This document shows, piece after piece, positions 43,785 through 53,585 of a DNA stretch of 64,000 nucleotides (its first letter is position 1; every line of letters starts with the position of its first letter). The position numbers and the translations under genes are program-made. Origin of the DNA: Cyclobacterium sp. 1_MG-2023 (GTDB lineage: Bacteria > Bacteroidota > Bacteroidia > Cytophagales > Cyclobacteriaceae); assembly GCF_030546805.1 (NCBI RefSeq), contig NZ_JAUOPC010000002.1, positions 124,001-188,000 on the forward strand. Reading direction: 5' to 3'. The notes below the pieces were generated by a model, which was not told where the DNA came from, made no database searches, and was given only the letters and a program-made list of their open reading frames with translations.

Positions 43785-45874
43785 TGATACCTTAATTGAA
43801 AAGTGGTCTCAACCATTTTATTTCCTGAGATTTCTTGCAAACCAGAACCAATATGTTCTCTGTTGGTATAGCTAGTTTTAGCCCATCTCCCCCAAATTGT
43901 AAGTCTTGGATTTATTTTATACTGGGCGAGTAAATAGGTTCTTAATCCTTGATCGTAGAAATTGGGGATAGAAAAGGCCCATAAAACATTTTTCTCATAC
44001 AGGTATTGCCTGTTTTCATAGTCATCCGTGTCAAATAAAGCTAGACTTCCTGAAAATCTCCAGGCCCCGGCTTCACCAGATAAACTTTGTGCTATTAAAA
44101 AGCCTTTGGTTTTTTTGCCTGCAAACGTATAAAAACTTTGTTGAACCCTCGTTTTCAACTGCCATTTTCGGTCGGGGAGATAATTGAGACTCCAGACCAT
44201 ATTTTGCCTTTTTCCTTGTGCAAGCAAATACTGGCTACTTGGTTGGTCCTCAGATAGGAGATTTCTACTTTTTATTTCCTCTCGGAATTGAATAAAAATA
44301 GTGAGTTGTTTGTAGGCTTGGAATTTCAACCTGCTTAGCCACTCATGTCCTGTAGAAGGCGCATAAACCCTAAATCGCATCCAAGGAAAACTGAAATAGT
44401 CATAATATGCAGTCCAACTGAATTTTCGATTGGGTTTAAAATAAATCCCCAAGTACAAGCCTTCTTCATTGATGGGGCGGGAGCCTTCTGAAAAAGCATT
44501 CCCATAAAAGGTGTGAAAGTTTCGATCATATTTTCTCCAAACCATAGAAAAATCCACCTTGCTATTCAGGCTACTCATAAGGCCTGCAACATGGCCTTTT
44601 CCTCCACTTTTAGACATTGCAGTTTCACCAAAGAAATAATGGTTTCTATAATTGTAAGTGAAATACAAACTGTGGACCCTATTGCTTTTGCCTCTAAATT
44701 CAAATTGATTGTATATCCTTTCTGTTGGATAAAAGGGCTGGCTGTATCCTGTATACAGTGTGTTTGTACCAATCTGAAAAGTTTTATTGGTATTCTGATA
44801 GTTAAAATTCAGACCTAAATTTTGCTCCTTTGCTTGTGCTTTCTTTAGGATTTCATTTTCTGTACGGTGCAAACCGGATAAAACCAAGGAAGATAAATAG
44901 GTGGAAGAGTTGTCCAGACTGTCTAGCATGAATTGTAAATTTGCATCTCTAGCTTTATTGGAAAGCATAAGTGTACCCTCCAGTCTCCCCAAAGAATAAC
45001 TTGCTGCAATGCCTCTAAAATAGCCTGCTTCCAAAACAGAGGTGTAAGGCCTTACTCCGGTAGAGCTTCTTTTTACTGTGGTTATTGTTTCTGCTCCTTT
45101 GCCTACAGAAAACCCTGAGCCAAAAACCAATCCTTGCCCAAATTGTAATTGATAATCTCCCAGAGATAACATTTTTAACCGGCCCTTATTGTAAAGGGCA
45201 TAGTGAAAAGAAAGAAAATTAAATCCATACCTTTTGGTTTTAGGGTCCCATGTAAATGCCTCTCCGGCATCTTTGTCCAAAGTGAGTCCAAGACTAAAAT
45301 CTGCTGCCTGCTGTAAACGAAATCTTAAATAAAGATTGTTGGGGTCTCCCAGATACCTGTTACTCAAATCTCCATTGCTCAAGGTGTCCGGTATACTAAA
45401 CCCCTTTCTTGTTTGCAAGACCCTTTTATGACGCATAAGTAAATAGGCATTTTCGGCTTTTGCCATGCGATTAAAACCCAGGAGGCTTTGGCTGGGGTTT
45501 GAGGAATTGATAATTACAAACGGTAGGAGATTTTGGATGGTTGCTAAGGTCCAATCAGGAATTGCCTGAAGTTCGTATAAGGATACAAAATTGCCCAATT
45601 GATTTCTATATTGTATAAAAGATTCAATTTGTTTTGGGCTAAGAAGATAGAGGGATTGCAAGTCTGAGCTTGTGGCCTCTTGTAGATCCAACGGCTGGAA
45701 ATAATGTTGAAGAAGGCTTTCGTAAAGGTCTTCATATGGGATATCTTCTTCCTGAAAGGCAAACCTTTCCTCAATAAATGCTTCAATATCAAGTTCTGCT
45801 TGTGGGGTTTGTTGGGCATAAAGTCCCATTGTCCCTAAAATTATTGCTAGGCCGGTGATTGCCGGGCCTTTCAT
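43772..45874 (-). CDS. Helix-hairpin-helix plus outer-membrane beta-barrel protein
   Basis: 700 residues with signal peptide MKGPAITGLAIILGTMGLYAQ. Residues ~60-125 resemble ComEA-type helix-hairpin-helix repeats (PLDLQEATSSDLQSLYLLS, QIESFIQYRNQLGNFVSLYELQAI). From ~130 to 700 the sequence is an alternating aromatic/polar beta-strand pattern ending in TFQLRYQFNR, typical of an outer-membrane barrel with terminal aromatic-rich strand. This combination is seen in Bacteroidota, but its function is not known to me. The 5' end overlaps the upstream PorV/PorQ-like gene by 4 bp, so the two are translated together. Confidence 0.75.
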   Translation of the reverse strand: MKGPAITGLAIILGTMGLYAQQTPQAELDIEAFIEERFAFQEEDIPYEDLYESLLQHYFQPLDLQEATSSDLQSLYLLSPKQIESFIQYRNQLGNFVSLYELQAIPDWTLATIQNLLPFVIINSSNPSQSLLGFNRMAKAENAYLLMRHKRVLQTRKGFSIPDTLSNGDLSNRYLGDPNNLYLRFRLQQAADFSLGLTLDKDAGEAFTWDPKTKRYGFNFLSFHYALYNKGRLKMLSLGDYQLQFGQGLVFGSGFSVGKGAETITTVKRSSTGVRPYTSVLEAGYFRGIAASYSLGRLEGTLMLSNKARDANLQFMLDSLDNSSTYLSSLVLSGLHRTENEILKKAQAKEQNLGLNFNYQNTNKTFQIGTNTLYTGYSQPFYPTERIYNQFEFRGKSNRVHSLYFTYNYRNHYFFGETAMSKSGGKGHVAGLMSSLNSKVDFSMVWRKYDRNFHTFYGNAFSEGSRPINEEGLYLGIYFKPNRKFSWTAYYDYFSFPWMRFRVYAPSTGHEWLSRLKFQAYKQLTIFIQFREEIKSRNLLSEDQPSSQYLLAQGKRQNMVWSLNYLPDRKWQLKTRVQQSFYTFAGKKTKGFLIAQSLSGEAGAWRFSGSLALFDTDDYENRQYLYEKNVLWAFSIPNFYDQGLRTYLLAQYKINPRLTIWGRWAKTSYTNREHIGSGLQEISGNKMVETTFQLRYQFNR

Positions 45875-46704
45875 TGCGTCGAAAGGTTATAATTTAAAGA
45901 AAAATGGTGGGTGAACCCCAGTAAATAATTTCTTGATAAAGCATAATCTACCTGAAACCTTCTGGGCCTAAATCCAATGCCGAAATACAAATTGTTAGGC
46001 TGACTTGTAATGCCTGTCCTGGCCCAAAATTTCTCCTCAAAATTATAGGCTATTCCGGCTTTGAATCGGGCAGGGGAGGAAAGCTCTTTTTCAGTTTCAA
46101 TATTGACCATCAAGTTGTCAGATGGTCGGTACGAAATACCTGTTTTCACAATTGTCGGCAGGTAATTCAAATTGGCCTTGCTAATGGCTGCTCGAGTGAT
46201 ATTGTAAATGTGGGCCCCAAAAAATACTCCGGGGATCAGTTCTGCGGTACCTCCAAGTTCCAATACTGGCCTAGCGCTTCTTCCAAAGCCTTCAATATTG
46301 GTTTGGAAATAATTGATTTTTATCCCTAGGCTGGCAAGCCCCAATTGTTTGGCTAGACCTAAGCCGATCTGTTGTTGGTTGAAAAGTGCTCCACCATAAT
46401 TTGAAATTCCTAGGCATAAAATGCCGATATTTTCTGTAGGGACTGTAATTCCGGCCGCCAAGGTGGTTAGTTCATTCAGACCAAGCCTGTGATCGTATCC
46501 TACTACGGCTATATTATCCGTAGGACTTTTGCCCAAAGCACCTATATTGTTAAAAATGGCCCATGGTTCGTTTAGGGTTACACTAGCGTTGCCCAAGCCT
46601 ATACTTTGTGCTCCTTTTGGGAAATGGTCCATGCCATTTTGAGCATAAGAAGTCCCGGTAAAAAGCACGAATGAACCAAGTAGCACCCATTTCTCCATAA
46701 CCAA
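45871..46704 (-). CDS. PorV/PorQ-like outer-membrane beta-barrel protein
   Basis: 277 residues with a signal peptide (WVLLGSFVLFTGTSYAQ); a second Met (46698) is an equivalent start. The segment FPKGAQSIGLGNASVTLNEPWAIFNNIGAL is the conserved N-terminal motif of the PorV/PorQ/UPF0164 group, which relates to FadL-type barrels. The rest is strand-rich and ends FTHHFSLNYNL. Some relatives carry type IX secretion cargo, others have no known role. The short form and its partner (HhH/barrel gene, 4-bp overlap) suggest a dedicated envelope pair. Confidence 0.7.
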   Translation of the reverse strand: MVMEKWVLLGSFVLFTGTSYAQNGMDHFPKGAQSIGLGNASVTLNEPWAIFNNIGALGKSPTDNIAVVGYDHRLGLNELTTLAAGITVPTENIGILCLGISNYGGALFNQQQIGLGLAKQLGLASLGIKINYFQTNIEGFGRSARPVLELGGTAELIPGVFFGAHIYNITRAAISKANLNYLPTIVKTGISYRPSDNLMVNIETEKELSSPARFKAGIAYNFEEKFWARTGITSQPNNLYFGIGFRPRRFQVDYALSRNYLLGFTHHFSLNYNLSTQ

Positions 46705-46775
46705 AAAAAGAAAGAAAAAATAAAGTATTACTGGAATATACTAAAAAACCGGGTAATCCGAAAATAAATAACGAA

Positions 46776-48233
46776 TTATAGAGGAGCCTTCACATTGACA
46801 AAGAAACTACCTGTTCCCATGTTGTTAACAGAATATTCAAATCTAAAAACAGCATCATACATGCCTATAAGGTCTAACCCTAAACCATATCCCAATAAGT
46901 ATTTGTTGGTTAATGCGGCGTTTAATGGGAGTCGATTGGCATCCCTAACATAGCCATGGTCAAAATTTCCACTGAGGTAAAGTTTAATAGGAAACACCGA
47001 AAACTCATCTATTGGCATAATGTCAGAAATATCATAGGCTACGTCTAGTAACTCATAACGCAAGCTATTTTTGTGGGCGATTAATTGCTGTCCTTCGATT
47101 ACATTGAGTTCATAACCCCTGATAAAATCAGGCTTATAACCAATGCCACGTACCAATGTGTAAGGCTGGTTATCGCTAAAGAAAGCAGAAGCTGAAATTC
47201 CTGTGGCAAAATGGACTTTATCCCCTAGCTTAGTGTACTTACTGGCCATAATACTAAACTCCAGTTCATCTATATCGTCATTCCCGAACATCCCATATTT
47301 GGTAAGGCTGGCATCCAACAGGGTTCCATGCGTAGCATAGGAGACATTGTCACGGTTGTCATGTCGATACCGATAAGAGGCGAGAAAGTATTTTAATTTT
47401 TGGCCATCGTGGGTAAAGTAATTGGGTTTTTCTTGGATGACATCTTCATGAATCCAAGTGTTGTGGTAGCCAGCCGTGAAGTAATGGAAATTATAAAAAC
47501 TACCTCTGAAACTATATGTAAGAGAGGCAGCGAGGGTTTTTTTTAAAATATCCTCTTCAGGGTTTATATAAAAATATTGTTTGTTATCAACTGATTTTAT
47601 AGGAATGTTTTTATTCGTGTTGTAGCTGAATTTGGCTGCCAAGCCATGCAGTTGGTTTTTATCAAAATAGGGGATGGTGTAATTCAGGAGAATGGCTTGG
47701 GTAAAGCCTATTTGGCCAATTACCCGAAGTTTTTCATTTCTTCCCCCGATATTGTTGTGATCTAGTTTTATCCCATAGTTTACCCTGGAAAAATCCCTGT
47801 TTTGATTGGACCACCACTCTGAGAAATTTCGGTCGGCCAATTTAAAAATTATGCTGGGAAGGATGTACCACCTTTCTTTTACGGATACCAAAATTTCTAC
47901 CTGTTCTTCGCCTACAAAAAGTGGGGTTACAGTGGCTGTAGTGAAAAGCCGTAGGTTATAGATCTTTTTTTGGTCGGCCTCAACTAAGGCGACAAACTCT
48001 TCCCAATTATAGGTCATGTTTTCGGCAAGGTTCATCTCCCGAAGAATGATATTCTTGCGCGTTTTTTCATTGCCAACAATAAAAATATTATTTATTGTAA
48101 CTTGTTTCGGGGTGCTGGTGTTATTGGGGCTGATGTATAAACTGTCACTATTTTGAGCAAACAAAATTTTACCACCTGTTCCCAGGATGCATATCAGTAA
48201 TAAAAGCCGGTAAAATAGCTGTTTTAGGTTCAA
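46776..48233 (-). CDS. POTRA plus Omp85/BamA-type surface-antigen barrel protein
   Basis: 485 residues with a signal peptide (LFYRLLLLICILGTGGKILFAQ). Residues ~45-115 form one POTRA-like domain (ITINNIFIVGNEKTRKNIILREMNL, then VEILVSVKERWYILP). The remaining ~360 residues are a barrel with the Omp85 fold, including a LVRGIGYKPDFIRGYELNVIEGQ segment in which RGY corresponds to the conserved VRGF/Y motif of the barrel lid. It is shorter than BamA (one POTRA against five), so it is more likely a specialised Omp85 relative such as a TamA/Tps-like translocase than the essential BamA. Confidence 0.82.
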   Translation of the reverse strand: MNLKQLFYRLLLLICILGTGGKILFAQNSDSLYISPNNTSTPKQVTINNIFIVGNEKTRKNIILREMNLAENMTYNWEEFVALVEADQKKIYNLRLFTTATVTPLFVGEEQVEILVSVKERWYILPSIIFKLADRNFSEWWSNQNRDFSRVNYGIKLDHNNIGGRNEKLRVIGQIGFTQAILLNYTIPYFDKNQLHGLAAKFSYNTNKNIPIKSVDNKQYFYINPEEDILKKTLAASLTYSFRGSFYNFHYFTAGYHNTWIHEDVIQEKPNYFTHDGQKLKYFLASYRYRHDNRDNVSYATHGTLLDASLTKYGMFGNDDIDELEFSIMASKYTKLGDKVHFATGISASAFFSDNQPYTLVRGIGYKPDFIRGYELNVIEGQQLIAHKNSLRYELLDVAYDISDIMPIDEFSVFPIKLYLSGNFDHGYVRDANRLPLNAALTNKYLLGYGLGLDLIGMYDAVFRFEYSVNNMGTGSFFVNVKAPL

Positions 48234-48307
48234 GAGAATCTAAATTTTGATGTAAGAAATAGAACTTAATTTATATAAATTGACTTGTTTAATGTAAATA
48301 CGAAAAA

Positions 48308-48529
48308 GTGAAGAAAATAGTGAAAAATATTGCTGTATTTCCAATATTGATTTATCAATATGCTATTTCTCCCTTGATACCAAGATCCTGCCGTTATTAT
48401 CCAACTTGTAGCCAATATACCAAAGAGGCCATTATGAAACATGGTGTTTTGAAAGGTGGATGGTTGGGAATCAAGCGAATAGGTAGGTGTCATCCATGGG
48501 GAGGACAGGGCCACGACCCTGTCCCTTAA
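48308..48529 (+). CDS. yidD: Membrane protein insertion efficiency factor YidD
   Basis: 73 residues. All family marks are present: [35 protein letters not shown] with the paired Cys, then [25 protein letters not shown]. It assists YidC in inserting inner-membrane proteins. It is divergent from the Omp85-type gene (74 bp). Its stop is one base from the stop of the convergent lgt gene, so no terminator fits between them. Confidence 0.96.
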   Translation: MKKIVKNIAVFPILIYQYAISPLIPRSCRYYPTCSQYTKEAIMKHGVLKGGWLGIKRIGRCHPWGGQGHDPVP

Positions 48530-48530
48530 T

Positions 48531-49640
48531 TTAGTTTTTGAGAGATGCTTTTCCTTTTTTGTTTTTCAAGGAATAAACGATCAAGCCTAGACCAATGATA
48601 ACCAACGGAATACTTAAAGCCTGTCCCATATTGAATGTGAGGTTCTCTTCAAAATCAACTTGGTTTTCCTTGAAAAATTCCCAAACAAAGCGCATTCCGA
48701 AAACAGAGATCAAGAATAATCCCAAGTATAAACCTTCAGGTATATTTTCTTTGTATTTTCTCCAGCCTAGGAATAATAACAAGAAAATCAGGAAATAAGT
48801 TATGGATTCATAAATTTGGGTAGGATGTTTGGCAAGGCCAAAAGTTTTTACCACTGCTAGGTAATGATCTCCTTGATCTTTAATCTCCAGATTTAACGGA
48901 GCCTCAGGGTCTTCAGCCATGTATTTTTTGGAACTTGCAAACCTTGTCAAAGCATATTTTACATCTCGCTCGAGCACAGATTTTAAATTCGCTTCATCAA
49001 AACCTCCTTTTTCAATTTCAATGTCAAAATTTACCGGAACACGACCTTCACCGTTAAGTTCTTCTTGGCGATCTTCCGGTTTATAGGCATTGATTGAAAT
49101 GATGGGTAGATTCATCGTTTCTAGGATTTCTTCAGTCTCTCTAGCAAATACAAAACCACTGTCTGTACCTGTTGCCTTTCCTCCAATTTCTGAATTCATC
49201 AAGTTTCCAAAACGGATCAAAGCTCCGGTTAAGGCCACAACAATAACAATTCTGTCAACCACCCATAAATAAGATTGCCCGGGTGTTCGCTTGGCATAAA
49301 GCCATAAGGCGAAGAGGATGGCAATGGCCGCACCATGGCTGGCAAGGCCACCTTCCCATACCTTTAGGATGTCTATAGGGTTGCTGAGGTAGCGCTGAGG
49401 TTCATAAAATAACACATGTCCCAATCTGGCTCCAATAATGGTGGCAAGCACCATATAAATGGTCAATTTGTCAACAAGATTTTCATCATGTCCTTCCTTC
49501 TTAAAGAAATGGATCATGAACTGCTGGGAGATTATAAAACCCATAGCAAACAGCAGGCTGTACCAACGCAACCTGTCAAATCCTGAAAAAATCGAAGGAT
49601 TGGGACTCCAAACGACGTAATACAAAATACTATTAATCAT
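48531..49640 (-). CDS. lgt: Prolipoprotein diacylglyceryl transferase
   Basis: 369 residues, seven membrane segments. Conserved motifs are RWYSLLFAMGFI, GARLGHVLFYEPQRYL, GGLASHGAAIAI (catalytic His region), and ALIRFGNLMNSEIGG with the essential Arg and the Lgt signature. It transfers diacylglycerol from phosphatidylglycerol to the lipobox Cys, the first step for the many lipoproteins in this window. An extra ~95-residue periplasmic insert (~175-270) makes it longer than the ~290-residue enterobacterial enzyme; such inserts occur in Bacteroidota. It is the last gene of the acpP-fabF-rnc-nadE-lgt run, 30 bp after nadE. Confidence 0.95.
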   Translation of the reverse strand: MINSILYYVVWSPNPSIFSGFDRLRWYSLLFAMGFIISQQFMIHFFKKEGHDENLVDKLTIYMVLATIIGARLGHVLFYEPQRYLSNPIDILKVWEGGLASHGAAIAILFALWLYAKRTPGQSYLWVVDRIVIVVALTGALIRFGNLMNSEIGGKATGTDSGFVFARETEEILETMNLPIISINAYKPEDRQEELNGEGRVPVNFDIEIEKGGFDEANLKSVLERDVKYALTRFASSKKYMAEDPEAPLNLEIKDQGDHYLAVVKTFGLAKHPTQIYESITYFLIFLLLFLGWRKYKENIPEGLYLGLFLISVFGMRFVWEFFKENQVDFEENLTFNMGQALSIPLVIIGLGLIVYSLKNKKGKASLKN

Positions 49641-49670
49641 GGTTTATTCTTTTTGATGATAGTCGTTGAT

Positions 49671-51527
49671 TTATTCTTCAAGGTTTTCCATTAAGGCCAG
49701 TTCTTCCCTATACCCACCGGACAATACCGGGAATCTGTACCATGTTTTAGGGTCAACATTGTACTCATCCAGGTGAAAAGAAACAGCCAATCTCTCTCGT
49801 TTCCATTGATTGATTGACCATAGCCTAAAGAATTTGGCAATGTAACCTTTTAAAATAGATGGTTCAAGAGAAATTTCTTCTTTCAAAATAAGGTAAATAT
49901 CCATAGGTGATCGCTTGTCTCTGATGGCCAATTTTTCTATGGCAGAAATGATTGGGTAAGGCATCAGGTCCTCCTCATCTGTTTGGCTGCGCTCCTGTGG
50001 TCTTAATTCGGCAGTAGGTTGCAAGGAGTTGACATAGCTTAAACCTTGGTAAGCTTGTTCCTTCTCAGCCCACCTTAGCCATTGCAAAATAAAATCCTTA
50101 CTTACCGCTGCAATAGGAGAGATACTACCACTGGTATCTCCATCCATCGTAGCATAGCCCAAATCTCCCTCGCTTCGATTAGAAGTACTTAAAAGTAAAA
50201 AATTTTTTATATTGGCCAGCATCCAAATAATAGGAGACCTTGCCCTTGCCTGAATATTTTGTAGGGCGATATCGTCTTGTTCCCAGTTTAGCTTTCTGCC
50301 CAGGGCCTTTTCTATTTTATGGGTGTAGGAATTTACTTCTTCATCTATTGTCCAGTGGTGAAAAGTTGCACCCAGGCTTTTGGCAAGGTTTCGTGCACTA
50401 TTTAGGGTGGCAGTAGATGAGTTCTTTGTTCCCTGATAGGCAGTGGTGAAAATTTCACCTGTAATTTCTTGAATACTGCTGCTTGGACTGATGTCTCCTT
50501 CTCTATGGATTTTTTTCAGAAACAATGGAATACCTAGCATTTCCACTCCTCTTTTCACCATTTCAGCTACCAAAATGGCAATGGTGGAGGAGTCTGCTCC
50601 ACCACTTAAGGAAAGCACAAACCCCTTGCTTCGACTCTTTCTAAGGTAGTCAAAGAGAGCCAATGTAGAGGCTGCCATAAATTCCTCATTTTTAGTTTGG
50701 GAATTATGTGTAAAGGCTAAAGGTTTGGTGGCTTTGGCAGGGAATTGAAAAGTTTGAAGTTGAACAGATTCGAAGGAAAGCAATTTGTTTTTTAGCAAAA
50801 CTTCTCCCTTCTCAGCATAAAGTATTTCTCCATCAAAAATCATTCGGCCACTTTCGTTGCCTAACAAATTGACATAAAAATAAGCCACCCCTAATTCCTT
50901 GGAACTTTCTTGAACGAGTAATTCTCTTTGTTCACTTTTCCCCATGGCAAAATGGCTTGCACTTGGGTTAAATATAATGTCCACCCCTCTTTCATTAAGG
51001 TGATGTCCGGGTCTGAGGCTCCCTCTCCAGGCGTCTTCACAGATTTCGAAGCCGTATTTGTGACCATTTTTATCAAAAATTATATCCCCAAATGGGTATT
51101 TGCTATCAAAACATTCAATGGTGGTAACTTCTCCTCCTATCCAAGGAGTAAACCATCTGCCTTCATAGTGTACACCATCTATGGCTAAAAATTGTTTGGC
51201 AACAAATCCTAGGATTTCCCTATCCTCTAATACCGCCATGCAATTGTACAATTTGTTGTTAATTCTGCAGGGCAGGCCTACCAAAACGGTGATGCCTTGT
51301 GTATGTGGGAGTATTTTTTTTATGCTGTCCAGTGCTTTCTTAGGGTACCAATAGCTTAAAAACAGGTCTTCGCTTCCATAGCCTGTAATACTTAATTCCG
51401 GCAAACATAGGAGGTCAACTTTTTTTTCTTTGGCCATAGCAATGGCCTGAATAATATTGTCTAGGTTACCTTCCCAGTCCAATGGAGTTTGATTGAGCGT
51501 GGCACCAGCGAGAAGTATTGGAGACAT
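49671..51527 (-). CDS. nadE: Glutamine-dependent NAD+ synthetase
   Basis: 618 residues, two domains. The N-terminal nitrilase-type glutaminase (~1-270) has the Glu-Lys-Cys triad in LPELSITGYG, GFVAKQFLA and FEICEDAW. The C-terminal synthetase has the PP-loop SLSGGADSS and SNRSEGDLGYATMDGDTSG, the deamido-NAD/ATP site. It amidates deamido-NAD+ to NAD+ in the cytoplasm using ammonia from glutamine. It lies 39 bp after rnc and 30 bp before lgt on the same strand. Confidence 0.95.
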   Translation of the reverse strand: MSPILLAGATLNQTPLDWEGNLDNIIQAIAMAKEKKVDLLCLPELSITGYGSEDLFLSYWYPKKALDSIKKILPHTQGITVLVGLPCRINNKLYNCMAVLEDREILGFVAKQFLAIDGVHYEGRWFTPWIGGEVTTIECFDSKYPFGDIIFDKNGHKYGFEICEDAWRGSLRPGHHLNERGVDIIFNPSASHFAMGKSEQRELLVQESSKELGVAYFYVNLLGNESGRMIFDGEILYAEKGEVLLKNKLLSFESVQLQTFQFPAKATKPLAFTHNSQTKNEEFMAASTLALFDYLRKSRSKGFVLSLSGGADSSTIAILVAEMVKRGVEMLGIPLFLKKIHREGDISPSSSIQEITGEIFTTAYQGTKNSSTATLNSARNLAKSLGATFHHWTIDEEVNSYTHKIEKALGRKLNWEQDDIALQNIQARARSPIIWMLANIKNFLLLSTSNRSEGDLGYATMDGDTSGSISPIAAVSKDFILQWLRWAEKEQAYQGLSYVNSLQPTAELRPQERSQTDEEDLMPYPIISAIEKLAIRDKRSPMDIYLILKEEISLEPSILKGYIAKFFRLWSINQWKRERLAVSFHLDEYNVDPKTWYRFPVLSGGYREELALMENLEE

Positions 51528-51566
51528 GATGATATTTTTTTAAGACCGGTTTAGGAATGCTTGTAT

Positions 51567-52310
51567 TTAGGGGATTATCTGTAGTTTTTCACAGGCTATT
51601 CTAGCAGCTTCCTGTTCAGCTTTTTTCTTGGTTGCACCTTTGCCTTCCGAGAAAGGTGTGCCATTGATGTTTAATTCTACTTTGAACTCTTTGAACCGTT
51701 GGCTACCTTCTACGGATTTTAGTTTAAAGTCTATTGCTTTATTGTCTTTTTGGGACCACTCAATAATTTTACTTTTAAAATTGGTTGTGGTGGCAATGAT
51801 ATTGTCCAAATCAAAAAAAGGATTGATTAACCTGCTGTTGATGAACTTTCTACAAAAATAGTATCCCCTGTCTAAATAGATGGCACCGATGAGGGCTTCC
51901 AGTGTATCTCCATAAAGAGATTTAAAACTATAGGGGACCTTGCTGCCCATTTCGGATTCCACGATTTTAGGCAATCCAATTTTTTGGCCTACCTGATTGA
52001 GGGCTTCCCTGTTGACTATTCTAGACCTTGTCTCGGTAAGAAAACCTTCGTCACGGTAGGGGAATTTTTGGAAGAGGAATTCGGCCACAATGGTACCCAA
52101 TACTGCGTCTCCCAGGTATTCTAGGCGCTCATTACTTATTTTTACACCGGCTTTGATTTCTTTCGATGCAGAAACGTGTCTGAACGCAAGTCTATAGAGA
52201 GATAAATTTAAAGGCTTGCTACCCACTATATTTTTAATAGCGTAAGCAAGCCTTTTATCTTTCTTATTATAAGTTAGCTCTTGAATTCTGAGCAACCGAA
52301 GTAATTTCAA
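51567..52310 (-). CDS. rnc: Ribonuclease III
   Basis: 247 residues. The catalytic signature is SNERLEYLGDAVLGTIVAEFLF, with later acidic residues in SLYGDTLEALIGAIYLD, giving the four metal-binding carboxylates. The C-terminal ~70 residues are the double-stranded-RNA-binding domain (KSKIIEWSQKDNKAIDFKL to GKGATKKKAEQEAARIACEKL). It processes rRNA and other double-stranded RNA. It starts 2 bp after the fabF stop, so the two are coupled. Confidence 0.96.
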   Translation of the reverse strand: MKLLRLLRIQELTYNKKDKRLAYAIKNIVGSKPLNLSLYRLAFRHVSASKEIKAGVKISNERLEYLGDAVLGTIVAEFLFQKFPYRDEGFLTETRSRIVNREALNQVGQKIGLPKIVESEMGSKVPYSFKSLYGDTLEALIGAIYLDRGYYFCRKFINSRLINPFFDLDNIIATTTNFKSKIIEWSQKDNKAIDFKLKSVEGSQRFKEFKVELNINGTPFSEGKGATKKKAEQEAARIACEKLQIIP

Positions 52311-52312
52311 AT

Positions 52313-53566
52313 TTATTCTGCTATTTTTTTGAAAATGATAGAACAGTTATGTCCACCAAAACCAAAAGTGTTACTCAGTGCTACATTGACTTCTTTTTTC
52401 TGGGCTTTATTAAAAGTGAGGTTCAGTTTTTCATCCACTTCCTCATCATCGGTAAAATGATTGATGGTAGGTGGAATAAGACTGTTTCTCATAGCCAAAA
52501 TGGATGCTATGGCTTCTACAGCACCTGCAGCTCCCAGAAGGTGACCTGTCATGGATTTTGTACTACTGATATTCAAATTGTACGCGTGATCACCAAAGAT
52601 TTTTTTAATGGCTTTTACTTCGCTGAGGTCTCCAAGAGGAGTGGAAGTACCATGCACATTAATATAATCTATGGCCTCAGGTTTTAAACCGGCGTCTTCA
52701 AGAGCGAATTTCATCACGTTGGCTGCTCCTCGTCCTTCCGGATGTGGTGCAGTGATGTGATGGGCATCGCCGGTCATTCCGCCACCGATTAATTCTGCAT
52801 AAATTTTGGCACCACGTGCTTTCGCATGTTCGTATTCTTCCAAAATCAATGCACCGGCACCTTCTCCCAATACAAAACCATCCCTATCTTTGTCAAAAGG
52901 TCTGGAGGCTGTTGCTGGGTCGTCATTTCGTTGAGACAAAGCCTTCAAAGCATTAAACCCGCCTACACCTGCTTCAGTAACTGCTGCTTCTGATCCTCCG
53001 GAAATAAATATATTGGCTTTCCCCAGTCGGATATAATTGAATGCATCTATCAGGGCGTTGGTAGCAGAGGCACAGGCTGAAACGGTTGCAAAATTAGGCC
53101 CTTGGAATCCATATTTTATGGAAATAAACCCTGCCGCGATATCAGCTATCATTTTAGGGATGAAAAAGGGGTTAAATCTTGGTGTACCATCTCCTCCGGA
53201 AAAGCTCGTTACTTCATCCTGAAAGGTTTTCAATCCACCTATTCCAGATCCCCAGATTACTCCGGCTCTGGTAAGGTCTATCTTTTCTAGGTCAAGCCCG
53301 GAGTCTTGCATGGCTTCAGCGACAGCTACCATTGCATATTGGGAATACGGATCAATTTTTCTGGACTCTTTTCGGTCCATAAATTGGAGTATGTCCAAAT
53401 CTTTTACTTCGCAGGCAAATTGGGTTTTGAATTTTGAGGCATCAAAACGGGTAATAGGCGCAGCACCGCTTACACCATTCGACAAGCCGTCCCAGAATTC
53501 CGGGACAGTATTGCCGATTGGTGTAAGGGCACCTAAACCTGTTACTACAACTCTTCTTAAATTCAT
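52313..53566 (-). CDS. fabF: 3-oxoacyl-[acyl-carrier-protein] synthase II
   Basis: 417 residues. The Cys-His-His triad is visible: Cys in TVSACASATNALIDA, His in INVHGTSTPLGD, and His in SSTKSMTGHLLGAAGAVEA. The C-terminal GFGGHNCSIIF is typical. It extends acyl-ACP chains in fatty-acid synthesis. It sits 19 bp after acpP and 2 bp before rnc, the standard arrangement in this phylum. Confidence 0.97.
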   Translation of the reverse strand: MNLRRVVVTGLGALTPIGNTVPEFWDGLSNGVSGAAPITRFDASKFKTQFACEVKDLDILQFMDRKESRKIDPYSQYAMVAVAEAMQDSGLDLEKIDLTRAGVIWGSGIGGLKTFQDEVTSFSGGDGTPRFNPFFIPKMIADIAAGFISIKYGFQGPNFATVSACASATNALIDAFNYIRLGKANIFISGGSEAAVTEAGVGGFNALKALSQRNDDPATASRPFDKDRDGFVLGEGAGALILEEYEHAKARGAKIYAELIGGGMTGDAHHITAPHPEGRGAANVMKFALEDAGLKPEAIDYINVHGTSTPLGDLSEVKAIKKIFGDHAYNLNISSTKSMTGHLLGAAGAVEAIASILAMRNSLIPPTINHFTDDEEVDEKLNLTFNKAQKKEVNVALSNTFGFGGHNCSIIFKKIAE

Positions 53567-53585
53567 AAATGATTTTAAGTATGGG

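Noticed and set aside
52349-52687. 112-residue plus-strand ORF inside fabF
   Set aside because: Shadow of the conserved fabF frame.
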